In this document: piece by piece, positions 18,612-27,900 of the stretch | Layout of the letters: each line of letters opens with the position of its first letter | Position numbering within the stretch: position 1 is the first letter of the stretch | Source: Streptomyces sp. NRRL F-5123 | GTDB lineage: Bacteria > Actinomycetota > Actinomycetes > Streptomycetales > Streptomycetaceae | DNA: 41,464 nt | Reading direction: 5' to 3' | Assembly: GCF_000721495.1 (NCBI RefSeq) | Contig: NZ_JOHY01000055.1 | Span: forward strand, 1-41,464 | Program-made: the position numbers and the translations under genes | Notes under the pieces: model-generated | The model's input: only the letters and a program-made list of their open reading frames with translations | What the model was told of the DNA's origin: nothing | Database searches by the model: none

Positions 18612-19499
18612 GTGGCAGGCGTGACAGGACCCGGCGCCGGTACCGGAGCCAGACCCGAGCAGCGCGGCGGCGGCCGCCCCGAGCGCCCCGGCGGGCGCCC
18701 GCCGGGGCGCGCCGGGGGAGCCGCGGGCGGCCGTCCGTCCGGCGGCGCCCGCCCACCGGGCGAATCCGGGGGCGGGCGGCGGCCGCGGCTCACCCCTCCC
18801 GCACGCCGCACGCTGCTGATCGTCCTGGTGGCGCTCACCGTCCTGCTGGGCGGCGGAACATGGGCGGTCTACGGCTCCCCGTGGCTGCGCGCCCGCACGG
18901 TGAGCGTGCACGGCACGGGGGTGCTCACCGCGCAGCAGGTGCGCAAGGCCGCGGGGGTGCCGCTGGGCGGGGCACTGGTCTCGGTCGACACCGGGGCGGT
19001 GCGCGCGCGGCTGCTCAAGGAGCTGCCCCGGCTGAAGGACGTTCGGGTGCACCGGGCGTGGCCGCACACCGTGCGTATCGACGTCACCGAGCGCACCCCG
19101 TCGGCGATCCTGAAGAGCGGCGCCAAGTTCACCGAGGTCGACCGGGACGGGGTGCGCTTCGCGACGGTCGACCGGGCGCCGGCCGGGGTGCCGCTGGTGG
19201 AATTGACGCCGGATCAGACGGCGAGCTTTCGGCATTTCGGAACAAAAAGACTGCTGCAGGGCGCGATTACCGTCGCGGGCCGGCTGCCGGATTCCCTCGC
19301 CGGGCGGGCGACCGCGATCCGGGTGCGTTCCTACGACGCGATCACCGTCGAACTCACCGGCGGCCGCGACGTCATGTGGGGGAGCGCGGACGACAGCGCC
19401 GCGAAGGCCGCGGTGCTCACGGCCCTCATGAAGGCCGAACCGCACGCCACGCACTACGACGTGAGCGCCCCCACCGCCCCTGCCGCGTCCGGAAGTTGA
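18612..19499 (+). CDS. ftsQ: Cell division protein FtsQ
   Basis: 295-residue bitopic protein of the FtsQ/DivIB family. A ~60-residue Gly/Pro/Arg-rich cytoplasmic tail precedes one membrane helix (about 66-85) and the extracytoplasmic POTRA domain (~92-160, starting VSVHGTGVLTAQQVRKAAGVPLGG), then the FtsQ beta domain. It scaffolds FtsL/DivIC and the FtsWI synthase. GTG start with GGGGAG 6 nt upstream. The bases around 19200-19290 are less GC-rich than their surroundings. Its stop begins the ftsZ control region. Confidence 0.93.
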   Translation: MAGVTGPGAGTGARPEQRGGGRPERPGGRPPGRAGGAAGGRPSGGARPPGESGGGRRPRLTPPARRTLLIVLVALTVLLGGGTWAVYGSPWLRARTVSVHGTGVLTAQQVRKAAGVPLGGALVSVDTGAVRARLLKELPRLKDVRVHRAWPHTVRIDVTERTPSAILKSGAKFTEVDRDGVRFATVDRAPAGVPLVELTPDQTASFRHFGTKRLLQGAITVAGRLPDSLAGRATAIRVRSYDAITVELTGGRDVMWGSADDSAAKAAVLTALMKAEPHATHYDVSAPTAPAASGS

Positions 19500-19522
19500 T
19501 GTGTGAGGGACGTCCGCTTCGC

Positions 19523-19570
19523 TAGTATTCGACCCCTGGTTCACGGAACCGGGGCGTGATCACATAGGGT
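19523..19570 (+). promoter_or_regulatory. Candidate upstream ftsZ promoter elements
   Basis: Two -10-like hexamers, TAGTAT (19523-19528) and TAGGGT (19565-19570), fit the Streptomyces TAGRRT pattern. Neither has a good -35 at the usual spacing (TTCACG at 19540-19545 is 19 bp from the second). A bulged hairpin CCCC-T-GGTTC/GAACC-GGGG (19533-19554) lies between them. Multiple ftsZ promoters in this gap are known in S. coelicolor. Confidence 0.4.
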
Positions 19571-19572
19571 CA
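19560..19572 (+). promoter_or_regulatory. BldD box upstream of ftsZ
   Basis: TCACATAGGGTCA matches the published BldD consensus TnACnCWGnGTnA at 8 of 9 fixed positions (T in place of the central C). It covers the TAGGGT -10-like hexamer, a natural position for repression during vegetative growth. ftsZ is, to my knowledge, a known BldD target in Streptomyces. Confidence 0.6.
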
Positions 19573-19583
19573 AAAGAAAAACG

Positions 19584-19611
19584 GGAGGTTCGGCGTGTTC
19601 GTTGAACCTCC
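19584..19611 (+). other. Inverted repeat over the ftsZ -35
   Basis: Perfect 8-bp arms GGAGGTTC/GAACCTCC separated by 12 nt. The right arm includes most of the -35 hexamer TTGAAC. It could be an operator or terminate transcripts from upstream promoters. Confidence 0.5.
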
Positions 19612-19632
19612 ACCGCTTGTCGACTTAGTGTC
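19602..19632 (+). promoter_or_regulatory. Main predicted ftsZ promoter with WhiA-type half-site
   Basis: -35 TTGAAC (19602-19607), 18-bp spacer, -10 TAGTGT (19626-19631), the best sigma-HrdB-like promoter in the gap, with a start near 19638. The -10 overlaps GTGTC (19628-19632), the complement of GACAC, the core bound by WhiA/WhiB, which activate ftsZ for sporulation septation. Which promoter of the gap is the developmental one cannot be told from sequence alone. Confidence 0.6.
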
Positions 19633-19668
19633 TCGTCCCAAAGGAACACATGGGACAGGCGTACTGGT

Positions 19669-19693
19669 AACCCTAAACCTCAGGGTTAGGGTT
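19669..19693 (+). other. TTAGGG-containing palindrome in the ftsZ leader
   Basis: AACCCTAA (19669-19676) and TTAGGGTT (19686-19693) are perfect 8-bp arms 9 bp apart, and the full 12-bp arms pair at 11 of 12 positions about C19681. AT-richer than its surroundings and ~70 bp before the ftsZ start. A further small hairpin GTCCCA/TGGGAC lies at 19635-19656. Confidence 0.55.
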
Positions 19694-19760
19694 CGGAACG
19701 GCCCGGCGAGCGTACCGACCGTCCCACACACTTCGTAAATCGAGGCGAGAGGCCTTCGAC

Positions 19761-20996
19761 GTGGCAGCACCGCAGAACTACCTCGCAGTCATCAAGGTCG
19801 TCGGCATCGGCGGCGGTGGCGTCAATGCCATCAACCGGATGATCGAGGTCGGTCTCAAGGGCGTCGAGTTCATCGCGATCAACACCGATGCGCAGGCCCT
19901 GCTGATGAGCGACGCCGACGTCAAGCTGGACGTCGGCCGGGAGCTGACCCGCGGGCTCGGCGCCGGGGCGAACCCGGACGTCGGCCGGAAGGCCGCCGAG
20001 GACCACCGCGAGGAGATCGAAGAGGTGCTCAAGGGCGCCGACATGGTCTTCGTCACCGCGGGTGAGGGCGGCGGCACCGGCACCGGCGGCGCCCCCGTGG
20101 TCGCCAACATCGCCCGCTCGCTCGGCGCCCTGACCATCGGTGTGGTCACCCGCCCGTTCACCTTCGAGGGCCGCCGCCGCGCCAACCAGGCCGAGGACGG
20201 CATCGCCGGCCTGCGGGAGAACGTCGACACCCTGATCGTCATCCCCAACGACCGGCTGCTGTCCATCTCGGACCGCCAGGTCAGCGTGCTGGACGCGTTC
20301 CGCTCCGCCGACCAGGTGCTGCTGTCCGGTGTGCAGGGCATCACCGACCTCATCACCACCCCGGGTCTGATCAACCTGGACTTCGCCGACGTGAAGTCCG
20401 TCATGTCGGAAGCCGGTTCGGCCCTCATGGGCATCGGCTCGGCCCGCGGCGACGACCGCGCGGTGGCCGCCGCCGAGATGGCGATCTCCTCGCCGCTGCT
20501 GGAGGCCTCCATCGACGGCGCCCGCGGGGTGCTGCTGTCCATCTCGGGCGGCTCCGACCTCGGGCTCTTCGAGATCAACGAGGCCGCCCAGCTGGTGAGT
20601 GAGGCCGCCCACCCGGAGGCCAACATCATCTTCGGCGCGGTCATCGACGACGCGCTCGGCGACGAGGTCCGGGTCACCGTGATCGCAGCCGGCTTCGACG
20701 GCGGCCAGCCGCCGAGCAAGGCGGCCGGGCGGGACAAGGCGCAGGGCTCCACGTACTCCGCGCACGACGGCGGTGCCACCGGCGCGGCCGGTCCTGGCCG
20801 CGGCGCCGAGTCGCAGCCGCGGCCGGTGTCGCCCTTCAACGGCCTCGGTGTGCCGTCCGCGATCCCTGCCGAGCGCGAGGCCGAGCCGGTCGCCGAGACC
20901 TCGGTGCCGCCGGTCACCCCGCCGGTGGTCCCGCCGGCCCGGCCGTACCAGGACACCGCGGCCGAAGAACTCGACGTCCCCGACTTCCTGAAGTGA
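19761..20996 (+). CDS. ftsZ: Cell division GTPase FtsZ
   Basis: 411-residue tubulin homologue that builds the Z-ring for vegetative cross-walls and sporulation septa. GTP-binding loop [15 protein letters not shown], tubulin signature GGGTGTG (103-109), and T7 synergy loop N205-L-D-F-A-D210 are all intact. A Pro/Ala/Glu-rich linker (~315-400) ends in the conserved C-terminal peptide LDVPDFLK, the contact site for SepF. GTG start at 19761 with GAGAGG 8 nt upstream. Long, signal-rich leader. pgeF begins 10 bp downstream. Confidence 0.98.
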   Translation: MAAPQNYLAVIKVVGIGGGGVNAINRMIEVGLKGVEFIAINTDAQALLMSDADVKLDVGRELTRGLGAGANPDVGRKAAEDHREEIEEVLKGADMVFVTAGEGGGTGTGGAPVVANIARSLGALTIGVVTRPFTFEGRRRANQAEDGIAGLRENVDTLIVIPNDRLLSISDRQVSVLDAFRSADQVLLSGVQGITDLITTPGLINLDFADVKSVMSEAGSALMGIGSARGDDRAVAAAEMAISSPLLEASIDGARGVLLSISGGSDLGLFEINEAAQLVSEAAHPEANIIFGAVIDDALGDEVRVTVIAAGFDGGQPPSKAAGRDKAQGSTYSAHDGGATGAAGPGRGAESQPRPVSPFNGLGVPSAIPAEREAEPVAETSVPPVTPPVVPPARPYQDTAAEELDVPDFLK

Positions 20997-21006
20997 CCGC
21001 CCGGAC

Positions 21007-21744
21007 GTGATAGGGCACCGCAGCACAGCGAACGGCGCGCATTTCGCCTTCACCGACCGGTGGGGCGGGGTGAGCGCCGTTCCGTACGACAGCCTCAACC
21101 TCGGCGGAGCGGTCGGCGACGACCCGGCCGCCGTCGCCGCCAACCGCGACCGGGCGGCCCGCGAACTGGGCCGCGACCCGGGGCGGGTGGTGTGGATGAA
21201 CCAGGTGCACGGCCGTGAGGTCGCCGTCGTCGACGGCCCGTGGGGCGACAGGCCCGCCCCGGCCGTCGACGCCCTCGTCACGACCCGCGCCGACCTCACC
21301 CTCGGGGTGCTCACCGCGGACTGCGTGCCGGTGCTGCTCGCCGACCCGGTCGCCGGGGTCGCGGCCGCCGCGCACGCCGGGCGGCCGGGGATGACGGCGG
21401 GGATCGCGACCGCCGTGATCGAGACGATGATCACACTCGGGGCCGACCCGGAGCAGACGATCGCGTTCCTCGGCCCGTCGGTTTGCGGTAAATGCTATGA
21501 AGTGCCCGCCGAGATGCGGGACGCGGTCGCGTCCGCCGAACCGGCGGCGTACGCCGAGACGAGTTGGGGCACGCCGGCGCTCGACGTGGCCGCTGGGGTG
21601 CGCGCGCAACTGCTGCGCGCCGGAGTGCGCGCCGTGGAAGGACCCGAGGTGTGCACCCTGGAGTCCGCCGACCACTTCTCCTACCGCCGCGACAAGACCA
21701 CCGGCCGGCTCGCCGGCTACGTATGGCTGGACGGTGCGCGATGA
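21007..21744 (+). CDS. pgeF: PgeF/YlmD family purine nucleoside phosphorylase-like enzyme
   Basis: 245 residues, LACC1/YlmD (formerly polyphenol oxidase) family. Conserved zinc-site blocks are VHGREV, TADCVPVLLADP and AAAHAGRPG, followed by FLGPSVCGKCYEV. Family members act as purine nucleoside phosphorylase/adenosine deaminase-type enzymes, and E. coli YfiH is proposed to repair misincorporated L-Ser in peptidoglycan precursors, which would suit this position. GTG start without a visible ribosome site, 10 bp after ftsZ. Overlaps ylmE by 4 bp. Confidence 0.88.
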   Translation: MIGHRSTANGAHFAFTDRWGGVSAVPYDSLNLGGAVGDDPAAVAANRDRAARELGRDPGRVVWMNQVHGREVAVVDGPWGDRPAPAVDALVTTRADLTLGVLTADCVPVLLADPVAGVAAAAHAGRPGMTAGIATAVIETMITLGADPEQTIAFLGPSVCGKCYEVPAEMRDAVASAEPAAYAETSWGTPALDVAAGVRAQLLRAGVRAVEGPEVCTLESADHFSYRRDKTTGRLAGYVWLDGAR

Positions 21745-22502
21745 GCGGTACGGGCGAAGAAGGCCCGGAGCCCGGCGCGCGCGCAGCCCAGCTCGCCGCC
21801 AACCTGGCCCGGGTCGAGCAGCGGATCGCGGACGCCTGCGCCGGCGCGGGCCGGGACCGCAAGGACGTCACCCTCGTCGTGGTCACCAAGACCTACCCGG
21901 CCACCGACGTACGGCTGCTGGCCGGACTCGGCGTCCGCGAGGTCGCAGAGAACCGCGACCAGGAGGCCGCGCAGAAGGCGGAGGAGACCGCCGATCTGCC
22001 GCTCAGCTGGCACTTCGTGGGCCAACTCCAGACCAACAAGGCGCGATCGGTGGTCCGTTACGCTGACCACGTGCACTCCGTCGACCGGCTCCGGCTGGTC
22101 GGCGCGCTGTCCTCCGCGGCCACCGCCGCCGGGCGGCGCGTCGGCTGCCTGGTCCAAGTCGCGCTGGACGCCGGGGAAACGGCGGGCGCGGGCGGGCGCG
22201 GGGAGCGCGGCGGGGTGGCGCCCGGCGCGGTGCCCGAACTCGCCGACGCGATCGCGGCGGCCCCCGGGCTCCGGCTCGACGGGCTGATGACGGTCGCGCC
22301 GCTGGCCGGAGCGTACGCGGGCCAACCCCGCGCCGCCTTCGACCGGTTGAGGGAAATCTCATCCCGCCTGCGCGAGACGCATCCGGCTGCCACCATGGTC
22401 TCGGCAGGGATGAGCCAGGACCTCGACGAAGCGGTGGCGGCCGGAGCGACACATGTGCGCGTCGGAACGGCGGTACTCGGAGTCCGTCCCGGGCTCCGGT
22501 AA
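21741..22502 (+). CDS. ylmE: YggS/YlmE family PLP homeostasis protein
   Basis: 253-residue alanine-racemase-fold protein binding pyridoxal phosphate without known enzyme activity; the family balances PLP and amino-acid pools. PLP lysine K50 in LVVVTKTYPATD, then WHFVGQLQTNKARSVV and the C-terminal SAGMSQDLDEAVAAGATHVRVGTAVLG. ATG at 21741 overlaps the pgeF stop (ATGA). A Gly/Arg-rich insert at ~150-160 (GAGGRGERGG) may be a surface loop. Confidence 0.93.
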   Translation: MSGTGEEGPEPGARAAQLAANLARVEQRIADACAGAGRDRKDVTLVVVTKTYPATDVRLLAGLGVREVAENRDQEAAQKAEETADLPLSWHFVGQLQTNKARSVVRYADHVHSVDRLRLVGALSSAATAAGRRVGCLVQVALDAGETAGAGGRGERGGVAPGAVPELADAIAAAPGLRLDGLMTVAPLAGAYAGQPRAAFDRLREISSRLRETHPAATMVSAGMSQDLDEAVAAGATHVRVGTAVLGVRPGLR

Positions 22503-22521
22503 CGTCACCAAACAAGTCGGA

Positions 22522-22543
22522 CCACAGCATAAATATGGTGTGG
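22522..22543. promoter_or_regulatory. AT-centred palindrome upstream of sepF
   Basis: CCACA-G-CATA, AA, TATG-G-TGTGG: a 22-bp palindrome with one G/G mismatch per arm and an AT core, 57 bp before sepF. Strongly unlike the GC-rich background, as expected for an operator. It also contains TATGGT, a possible -10. The factor is unknown. Confidence 0.5.
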
Positions 22544-22600
22544 CGGCCGTCCCCGGCGGACGGCTGAGGACCGCAACACCCCGCTGAGAGGACGCAGAGC

Positions 22601-23218
22601 ATGGCCGGCGCGATGCGCAAGATGGCGGTCTACCTCGGCCTCGTGGAGGACGACGGGTACGACGGCCCGGGTTTTGACCCGGACGACGAGTTCGAGCCGG
22701 AGGTGCCCGCGCCCCCGGCGCGTGTCGCGGCCGAGCCGGAGCGCGCCCCCCGCCGACCGCACAGCCAGCACGTGGCGCCGAGCCCGCACCAGCCGCAGCA
22801 GGAGGAACCGCCGCGGCTCGTCCACGCTCCCGCTCCCCGCGAACCGCGGATCGCCCCCGTGGCGTCCATCACACCCGAACGTCACAGCCTGGAGAAGAAC
22901 GCAGCGGTGATCATGCCCAAGGTCGTGTCAGAACGCGAGCCGTACCGGATCACGACACTTCACCCCCGGACCTACAACGAAGCCCGTACCATCGGGGAAC
23001 ACTTCCGCGAAGGCACCCCGGTGATCATGAACTTGACGGAGATGGACGACACGGATGCGAAGCGACTTGTCGACTTCGCGGCGGGTCTGGTCTTCGGCCT
23101 CCACGGGAGCATCGAGCGGGTGACGCAGAAGGTGTTTCTGCTGTCGCCTGCTAACGTCGATGTCACGGCGGAGGACAAGGCCCGGATCGCCGAGGGCGGG
23201 TTCTTCAACCAGAGCTGA
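22601..23218 (+). CDS. sepF: Cell division protein SepF
   Basis: 205-residue FtsZ membrane anchor. The N-terminal [17 protein letters not shown] is the amphipathic membrane-binding helix. Residues ~18-95 form an acidic then Pro/Arg/His-rich linker, and the C-terminal SepF domain (~97-195) contains [20 protein letters not shown] and [21 protein letters not shown]. It binds the FtsZ C-terminal peptide seen above. ATG with GAGAGGA 9 nt upstream. Confidence 0.95.
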   Translation: MAGAMRKMAVYLGLVEDDGYDGPGFDPDDEFEPEVPAPPARVAAEPERAPRRPHSQHVAPSPHQPQQEEPPRLVHAPAPREPRIAPVASITPERHSLEKNAAVIMPKVVSEREPYRITTLHPRTYNEARTIGEHFREGTPVIMNLTEMDDTDAKRLVDFAAGLVFGLHGSIERVTQKVFLLSPANVDVTAEDKARIAEGGFFNQS

Positions 23219-23277
23219 ACGAACGCAACCGTAGGGACCCGGCCGGCAGGCCGAGAAGCAGGGGAGAGGGAAGCGCG

Positions 23278-23565
23278 ATGAATGTGGCACTCCAGGTGCT
23301 GTTGATCGCGCTGTGGTGCTTCTTCTTTGTGCTGATTTTCCGATTGGTGATGGACTACGTCTTCCAGTTCGCCCGCTCATGGCACCCTGGGAAGGCGATG
23401 GTGGTGGTCCTGGAGGGCACTTACACTGTCACCGATCCGCCACTCAAGCTCCTGCGGCGGTTCATCCCACCGCTGCGCCTCGGGGGTGTGGCGCTCGACC
23501 TGTCCTTCTTCGTACTGATGATCATCGTTTACATCCTGATCAACGTTGTTGGGAGCTTCATGTGA
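23278..23565 (+). CDS. YggT family membrane protein
   Basis: 95 residues with two membrane helices (about 3-24 and 71-93) around a basic central segment (DPPLKLLRRFIPPLRLGGVALDLS, the family signature). Always found between sepF and divIVA in streptomycetes; role unknown, possibly in septum placement or osmotic response. GGGGAGAGGG lies 7-8 nt before the ATG. Confidence 0.92.
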   Translation: MNVALQVLLIALWCFFFVLIFRLVMDYVFQFARSWHPGKAMVVVLEGTYTVTDPPLKLLRRFIPPLRLGGVALDLSFFVLMIIVYILINVVGSFM

Positions 23566-23611
23566 ACGGTGCGAGTTCCCGATATGTCGACGATCACGTT
23601 GAGGTGAAGAG

Positions 23612-24802
23612 ATGCCGTTGACCCCCGAGGACGTTCGGAACAAGCAGTTCACGACCGTCCGCCTCCGTGAGGGCTATGACGAGGATGAGGTCGACGCCTT
23701 CCTCGACGAGGTGGAGGCGGAACTGACCCGCCTGCTCCGCGAGAACGAGGACCTGCGCGCCAAGCTGGCCGCCGCGACTCGTGCCGCGGCCCAGGCCGGG
23801 CAGCGCAAGCCCGAGCCGCAGGACCGGCCTGTGCCCGCTGCCATATCCGGACCGCAGCCGGTGCAGCAGCAGATGCCGCAGCAGATGGGTCCGCCCCAGC
23901 AGCAGGGCGGCATGCCGCAGCTTCCCCCCGGCCCCAGCGCCCAGCAGCACGGTCCTGGCCCCGGTCAGCACCCGATGCAGCAGCAGGGTCCCGGTCCGAT
24001 GGGCCAGCACCCGATGCAGGGCGGCCCCGGCCCGATGGGCCAGCACCCGATGCAGCAGCAGGGTCCCGGTCCGATGGGCCAGCACCCCATGCAGGGCGGC
24101 CCCGGCGGTCACCCGATGCAGCAGCAGGGTCCCGGCGGCGACAGCGCGGCCCGCGTGCTCTCGCTCGCCCAGCAGACCGCCGACCAGGCGATCGCGGAGG
24201 CCCGTTCCGAGGCCAACAAGATCGTCGGCGAGGCCCGCAGCCGCGCCGAGGGCCTGGAGCGGGACGCCCGCGCCAAGGCCGACGCGCTGGAGCGGGACGC
24301 CCAGGAGAAGCACCGCGTCGCGATGGGCTCGCTGGAGTCCGCCCGCGCCACGCTGGAGCGCAAGGTCGAGGATCTGCGCGGCTTCGAGCGGGAGTACCGC
24401 ACGCGGCTGAAGTCCTACCTGGAGTCCCAGCTGCGCCAGCTGGAGAACCAGGCGGACGACTCGCTCGCCCCGCCGCGCACCACCCCGTCCGCGCCGTCCC
24501 TCCCGGCGGCCGCGTCCCCGATGGGCGGGACGATGGGTGGCAACGGGATGAGCAACGGCATGAACGGGATGGCTCCGGCCGGCGCCGGTGCGATGAGCCA
24601 CAACGGCTCGTCCCCCGCCTTCGGCGGCGGACCGGGCATGGGCGGCCACACGCCCGGCCCGACGTACGGTGGCCAGCAGCAGCAGATGGCGCCCGCGATG
24701 ACGCAGCCGATGGCTCCTGTTCGCCCGCAGGGCGGGCCTTCCCCGCTCCAGCAGGCGCCCACGCCGATGAGGGGTTTCCTCATCGACGAGGACGACAACT
24801 GA
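23612..24802 (+). CDS. divIVA: Polar growth scaffold DivIVA
   Basis: 396-residue coiled-coil protein marking hyphal tips and branch sites and recruiting wall synthesis. The N-terminal domain (PLTPEDVRNKQFTTVRLREGYDEDEVDAFLDEVE) gives membrane-curvature binding. A long Gln/Gly/Pro/Met/His linker (~70-175) with a 25-residue tandem repeat follows, then the main coiled coil (~180-285) and a Met/Gly/Asn/Pro-rich tail ending RGFLIDEDDN. GAGGTGAAG precedes the ATG. Last plus-strand gene before a strong terminator. Confidence 0.96.
   Translation: MPLTPEDVRNKQFTTVRLREGYDEDEVDAFLDEVEAELTRLLRENEDLRAKLAAATRAAAQAGQRKPEPQDRPVPAAISGPQPVQQQMPQQMGPPQQQGGMPQLPPGPSAQQHGPGPGQHPMQQQGPGPMGQHPMQGGPGPMGQHPMQQQGPGPMGQHPMQGGPGGHPMQQQGPGGDSAARVLSLAQQTADQAIAEARSEANKIVGEARSRAEGLERDARAKADALERDAQEKHRVAMGSLESARATLERKVEDLRGFEREYRTRLKSYLESQLRQLENQADDSLAPPRTTPSAPSLPAAASPMGGTMGGNGMSNGMNGMAPAGAGAMSHNGSSPAFGGGPGMGGHTPGPTYGGQQQQMAPAMTQPMAPVRPQGGPSPLQQAPTPMRGFLIDEDDN
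23966..24129 (+). repeat. 75-bp in-frame tandem repeat in divIVA
   Basis: Unit QHPMQQQGPGPMG + QHPMQGGPGPMG (13+12 residues) begins at 23966 and again at 24041, with a degenerate third start near 24109 (GHPMQQQGPGG). Near-identical at the DNA level, so copy number could vary between strains without a frameshift. Confidence 0.9.
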
Positions 24803-24824
24803 TTGCCGCCTGACGGCACGCAGT

Positions 24825-24870
24825 AGGGCCGGGCCTCCCGGGGGTTGCACCCCCGCGGAGGCCCGGCCCT
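24825..24870. terminator. Bidirectional divIVA/ileS terminator
   Basis: 14-bp perfect stem (24825-24838 with 24857-24870) continued by a 6-bp inner stem CGGGGG/CCCCCG with loop TTGCA and one bulged C. TTTT follows on the plus strand and the mirror side reads into ileS's end. It serves the convergent divIVA and ileS genes. Confidence 0.9.
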
Positions 24871-24952
24871 TTTGCGTGCGCGGGGCCGCGCTTGCGAAAA
24901 CGCCCGCCCCGCGCCGCAGATGAAAACGCTCACCCGCGGCGCGGGGACCGGA

Positions 24953-27900
24953 TCACGCCCTCCGCAGGGAGAAGCTCAGGGACAGGGCCTCGTCCGTGAA
25001 GGGGGAGCCGAAGCCTTCGGAGGGGGCGCCCTCCGCGAAGTCGACGGCGAGAACCTCCTCCGAGATGAGCGCGGCGTGAGCCGCGAGCGCGGCGCCGAGC
25101 TCGGGGTTGGACGTCGTCCAGCGGACGGCGATCCGGTCGGCCACGTCGAGGCCGCTGTTCTTGCGGGCCTCCTGGACGAGCCGGATGACGTCGCGGGCCA
25201 GGCCCGCGAGCCGCAGCTCGGGGGTGATCTCCAGGTCGAGGGCGACCGTGGCACCGGAGTCGGAGGCCACCGACCAGCCCTCGCGCGGGGTCTCGGTGAT
25301 GACGACCTCCTCCGGGGAGAGCTCGATCGCCTCCCCGTCCACCACCACGGAAGTGGCCCCGCGCTCCCGCAGCTCCGCGGAGAGCGCGGCCGCGTCCGCG
25401 GCGGCCACGGCGGCGGCGACCGCCTGGACGCCCTTGCCGAACCGCCTGCCCAGCACCCGGAAGTTGGCCTTCGCGCTGGCGTCCACCAGCGAGCCGCCGA
25501 CCTCGGAGAGGGACGCCAGCGAGGAGACGTTGAGCTCGTCGGCGATCTGCGCCCGCAGCTCCTCGGTGAGGTCCTCGAAGCCCGCGGCGGCGACGAGCGC
25601 GCGGCGCAGCGGCTGCCGGGTCTTGACGCCGGACTCGGCGCGGGTCGCCCGGCCCAGCTCCACCAGCCGGCGCACCAGCTGCATGCGGGTGGACAGCGCC
25701 GGGTCGACGAGCGCCTCGTCGGCGACCGGCCACGTCGCGAGGTGGACGGAGTCCGGCGCGTCCGGCACGACGGGCACGACGAGGTCCTGCCAGACCCGCT
25801 CGGTGATGAACGGCACCAGCGGCGCCATCAGCCGGGTCACCGTCTCGACCACGTCGTGCAGGGTGCGCAGCGCGGCCGCGTCGCCCTGCCAGAAGCGGCG
25901 CCGGGAGCGGCGCACGTACCAGTTGGACAGGTCGTCGACGAAGGCGGACAGCAGCTTGCCGGCGCGCTGGGTGTCGAAGGACTCCAGCGCCCCGGTGACG
26001 TCCCGCACGAGCACGTTGAGCTCGCCGACCAGCCAGCGGTCCAGCAGCGGGCGGTCCGCGACGGCCGGGTCGGACGCGGAGGGCGCCCAGCCGGACGTAC
26101 GGGCGTAGAGGGCCTGGAAGGCGACGGTGTTCCAGTACGTGAGCAGCGTCTTGCGCACGACCTCCTGGATCGTGCCGTGCCCGACCCGGCGGGCCGCCCA
26201 CGGGGAGCCGCCGGCGGCCATGAACCAGCGCACCGCGTCGGCGCCGTGCTGGTCCATGAGCGGGATCGGCTCCAGGATGTTGCCGAGGTGCTTGGACATC
26301 TTGCGGCCGTCCTCGGCGAGGATGTGGCCCAGGCACACCACGTTCTCGTACGCGGACCGGTCGAAGACCAGGGTGCCGACGGCCATCAGCGTGTAGAACC
26401 AGCCGCGGGTCTGGTCGATCGCCTCGGAGATGAACTGCGCGGGGTACGTGCGCTCGAAGACGTCCTTGTTGCGGTACGGGTAGCCCCACTGCGCGAAGGG
26501 CATCGACCCCGAGTCGTACCAGGCGTCGATGACCTCGGGCACCCGGGTCGCGGTGCCGCCGCAGCGGCCGCACGCGAAGGTGACGTCGTCGATGTACGGG
26601 CGGTGCGGGTCCAGGCCCGACTGGTCGGTGCCGGTCAGCTCGCCCAGCTCGGCCAGCGAGCCGACGCAGGTGAGGTGGCCCTCTTCGCACGTCCAGATCG
26701 GCAGCGGGGTGCCCCAGTAGCGGCTGCGGGACAGCGCCCAGTCGACGTTGTTGTCCAGCCAGTCGCCGAAGCGGCCGTGCTTGACCGACTCCGGGTACCA
26801 GGTGGTGCGCTCGTTCTCGCGCAGCAGCGCGTCCTTGACCGCGGTGGTCCTGATGTACCAGGACGGCTGCGCGTAGTACAGCAGCGCGGTGTGGCAGCGC
26901 CAGCAGTGCGGGTAGCTGTGCTCGTAGGGGACGTGCCGGAAGAGCTTGCCGGACGCGGTCAGCTCGGCGACCAGCGCCTCGTCGGCCTTCTTGAAGAAGA
27001 CCCCGCCGACCAGCGGCACCTCGGGCTCGAAGGTGCCGTCCCGGCGCACCGGGTTGACCACCGGGAGGCCGTAGGCGCGGCAGGCCTTGAGGTCGTCCTC
27101 GCCGAAGGCGGGGGACTGGTGGACCAGGCCCGTGCCGTCCTCGGTCGTGACGTACTCGGCGTTGAGGACGAAGTGCGCGTCCGGGATGTCGACGAGGGTG
27201 AAGGGCCGCTCGTACGTCCAGCGCTCCATCTCGCGGCCGGTGAAGGTCTCGCCGGTCGGCTCCCATCCTTCGCCGAGCGCCTTGCCGAGCAGCGGCTCGG
27301 CGACGACGAGCTGCTCGGTGCCGTCGGTCGCCACCACGTAGCGGACGTCCGGGTGCGCGGCGACGGCGGTGTTGGACACCAGCGTCCACGGCGTGGTCGT
27401 CCACACCAGCAGCGCCGCGCGCCCGGCGAGCGGGCCGCTCGTGAGCGGGAAGCGGACGTAGACGGACGGGTCGACGACCGTCTCGTAGCCCTGCGCCAGC
27501 TCGTGGTCGGACAGGCCGGTCTGGTCGCGCGGGCACCAGGGGGCGACCCGGTAGTCCTGCACGAGCAGGCCCTTGTCGAAGATCTGCTTGAGCGACCACC
27601 ACACCGACTCGACGTACTCCGGGTCCATCGTGCGGTAGGCGTCGTCCAGGTCCACCCAGTAGCCCATCCGGGTGGTCAGCTCGGCGAAGGCGTCGGTGTG
27701 CCGGGTCACCGACGCGCGGCACCTCGCGTTGAACTCCGCGATGCCGTACGCCTCGATGTCCTGCTTGCCGGTGAAGCCCAGCTCCTTCTCGACGGCCAGC
27801 TCCACGGGCAGGCCGTGGCAGTCCCAGCCCGCCTTGCGGGTCACGTGGTGGCCCTGCATCGTCTTGAAGCGCGGGAAGACGTCCTTGAAGACCCGGGCCT

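Noticed and set aside
19669..19693. Telomere-like TTAGGG as foreign or eukaryotic contamination
   Set aside because: Only one palindromic occurrence, inside an intact bacterial ftsZ leader.
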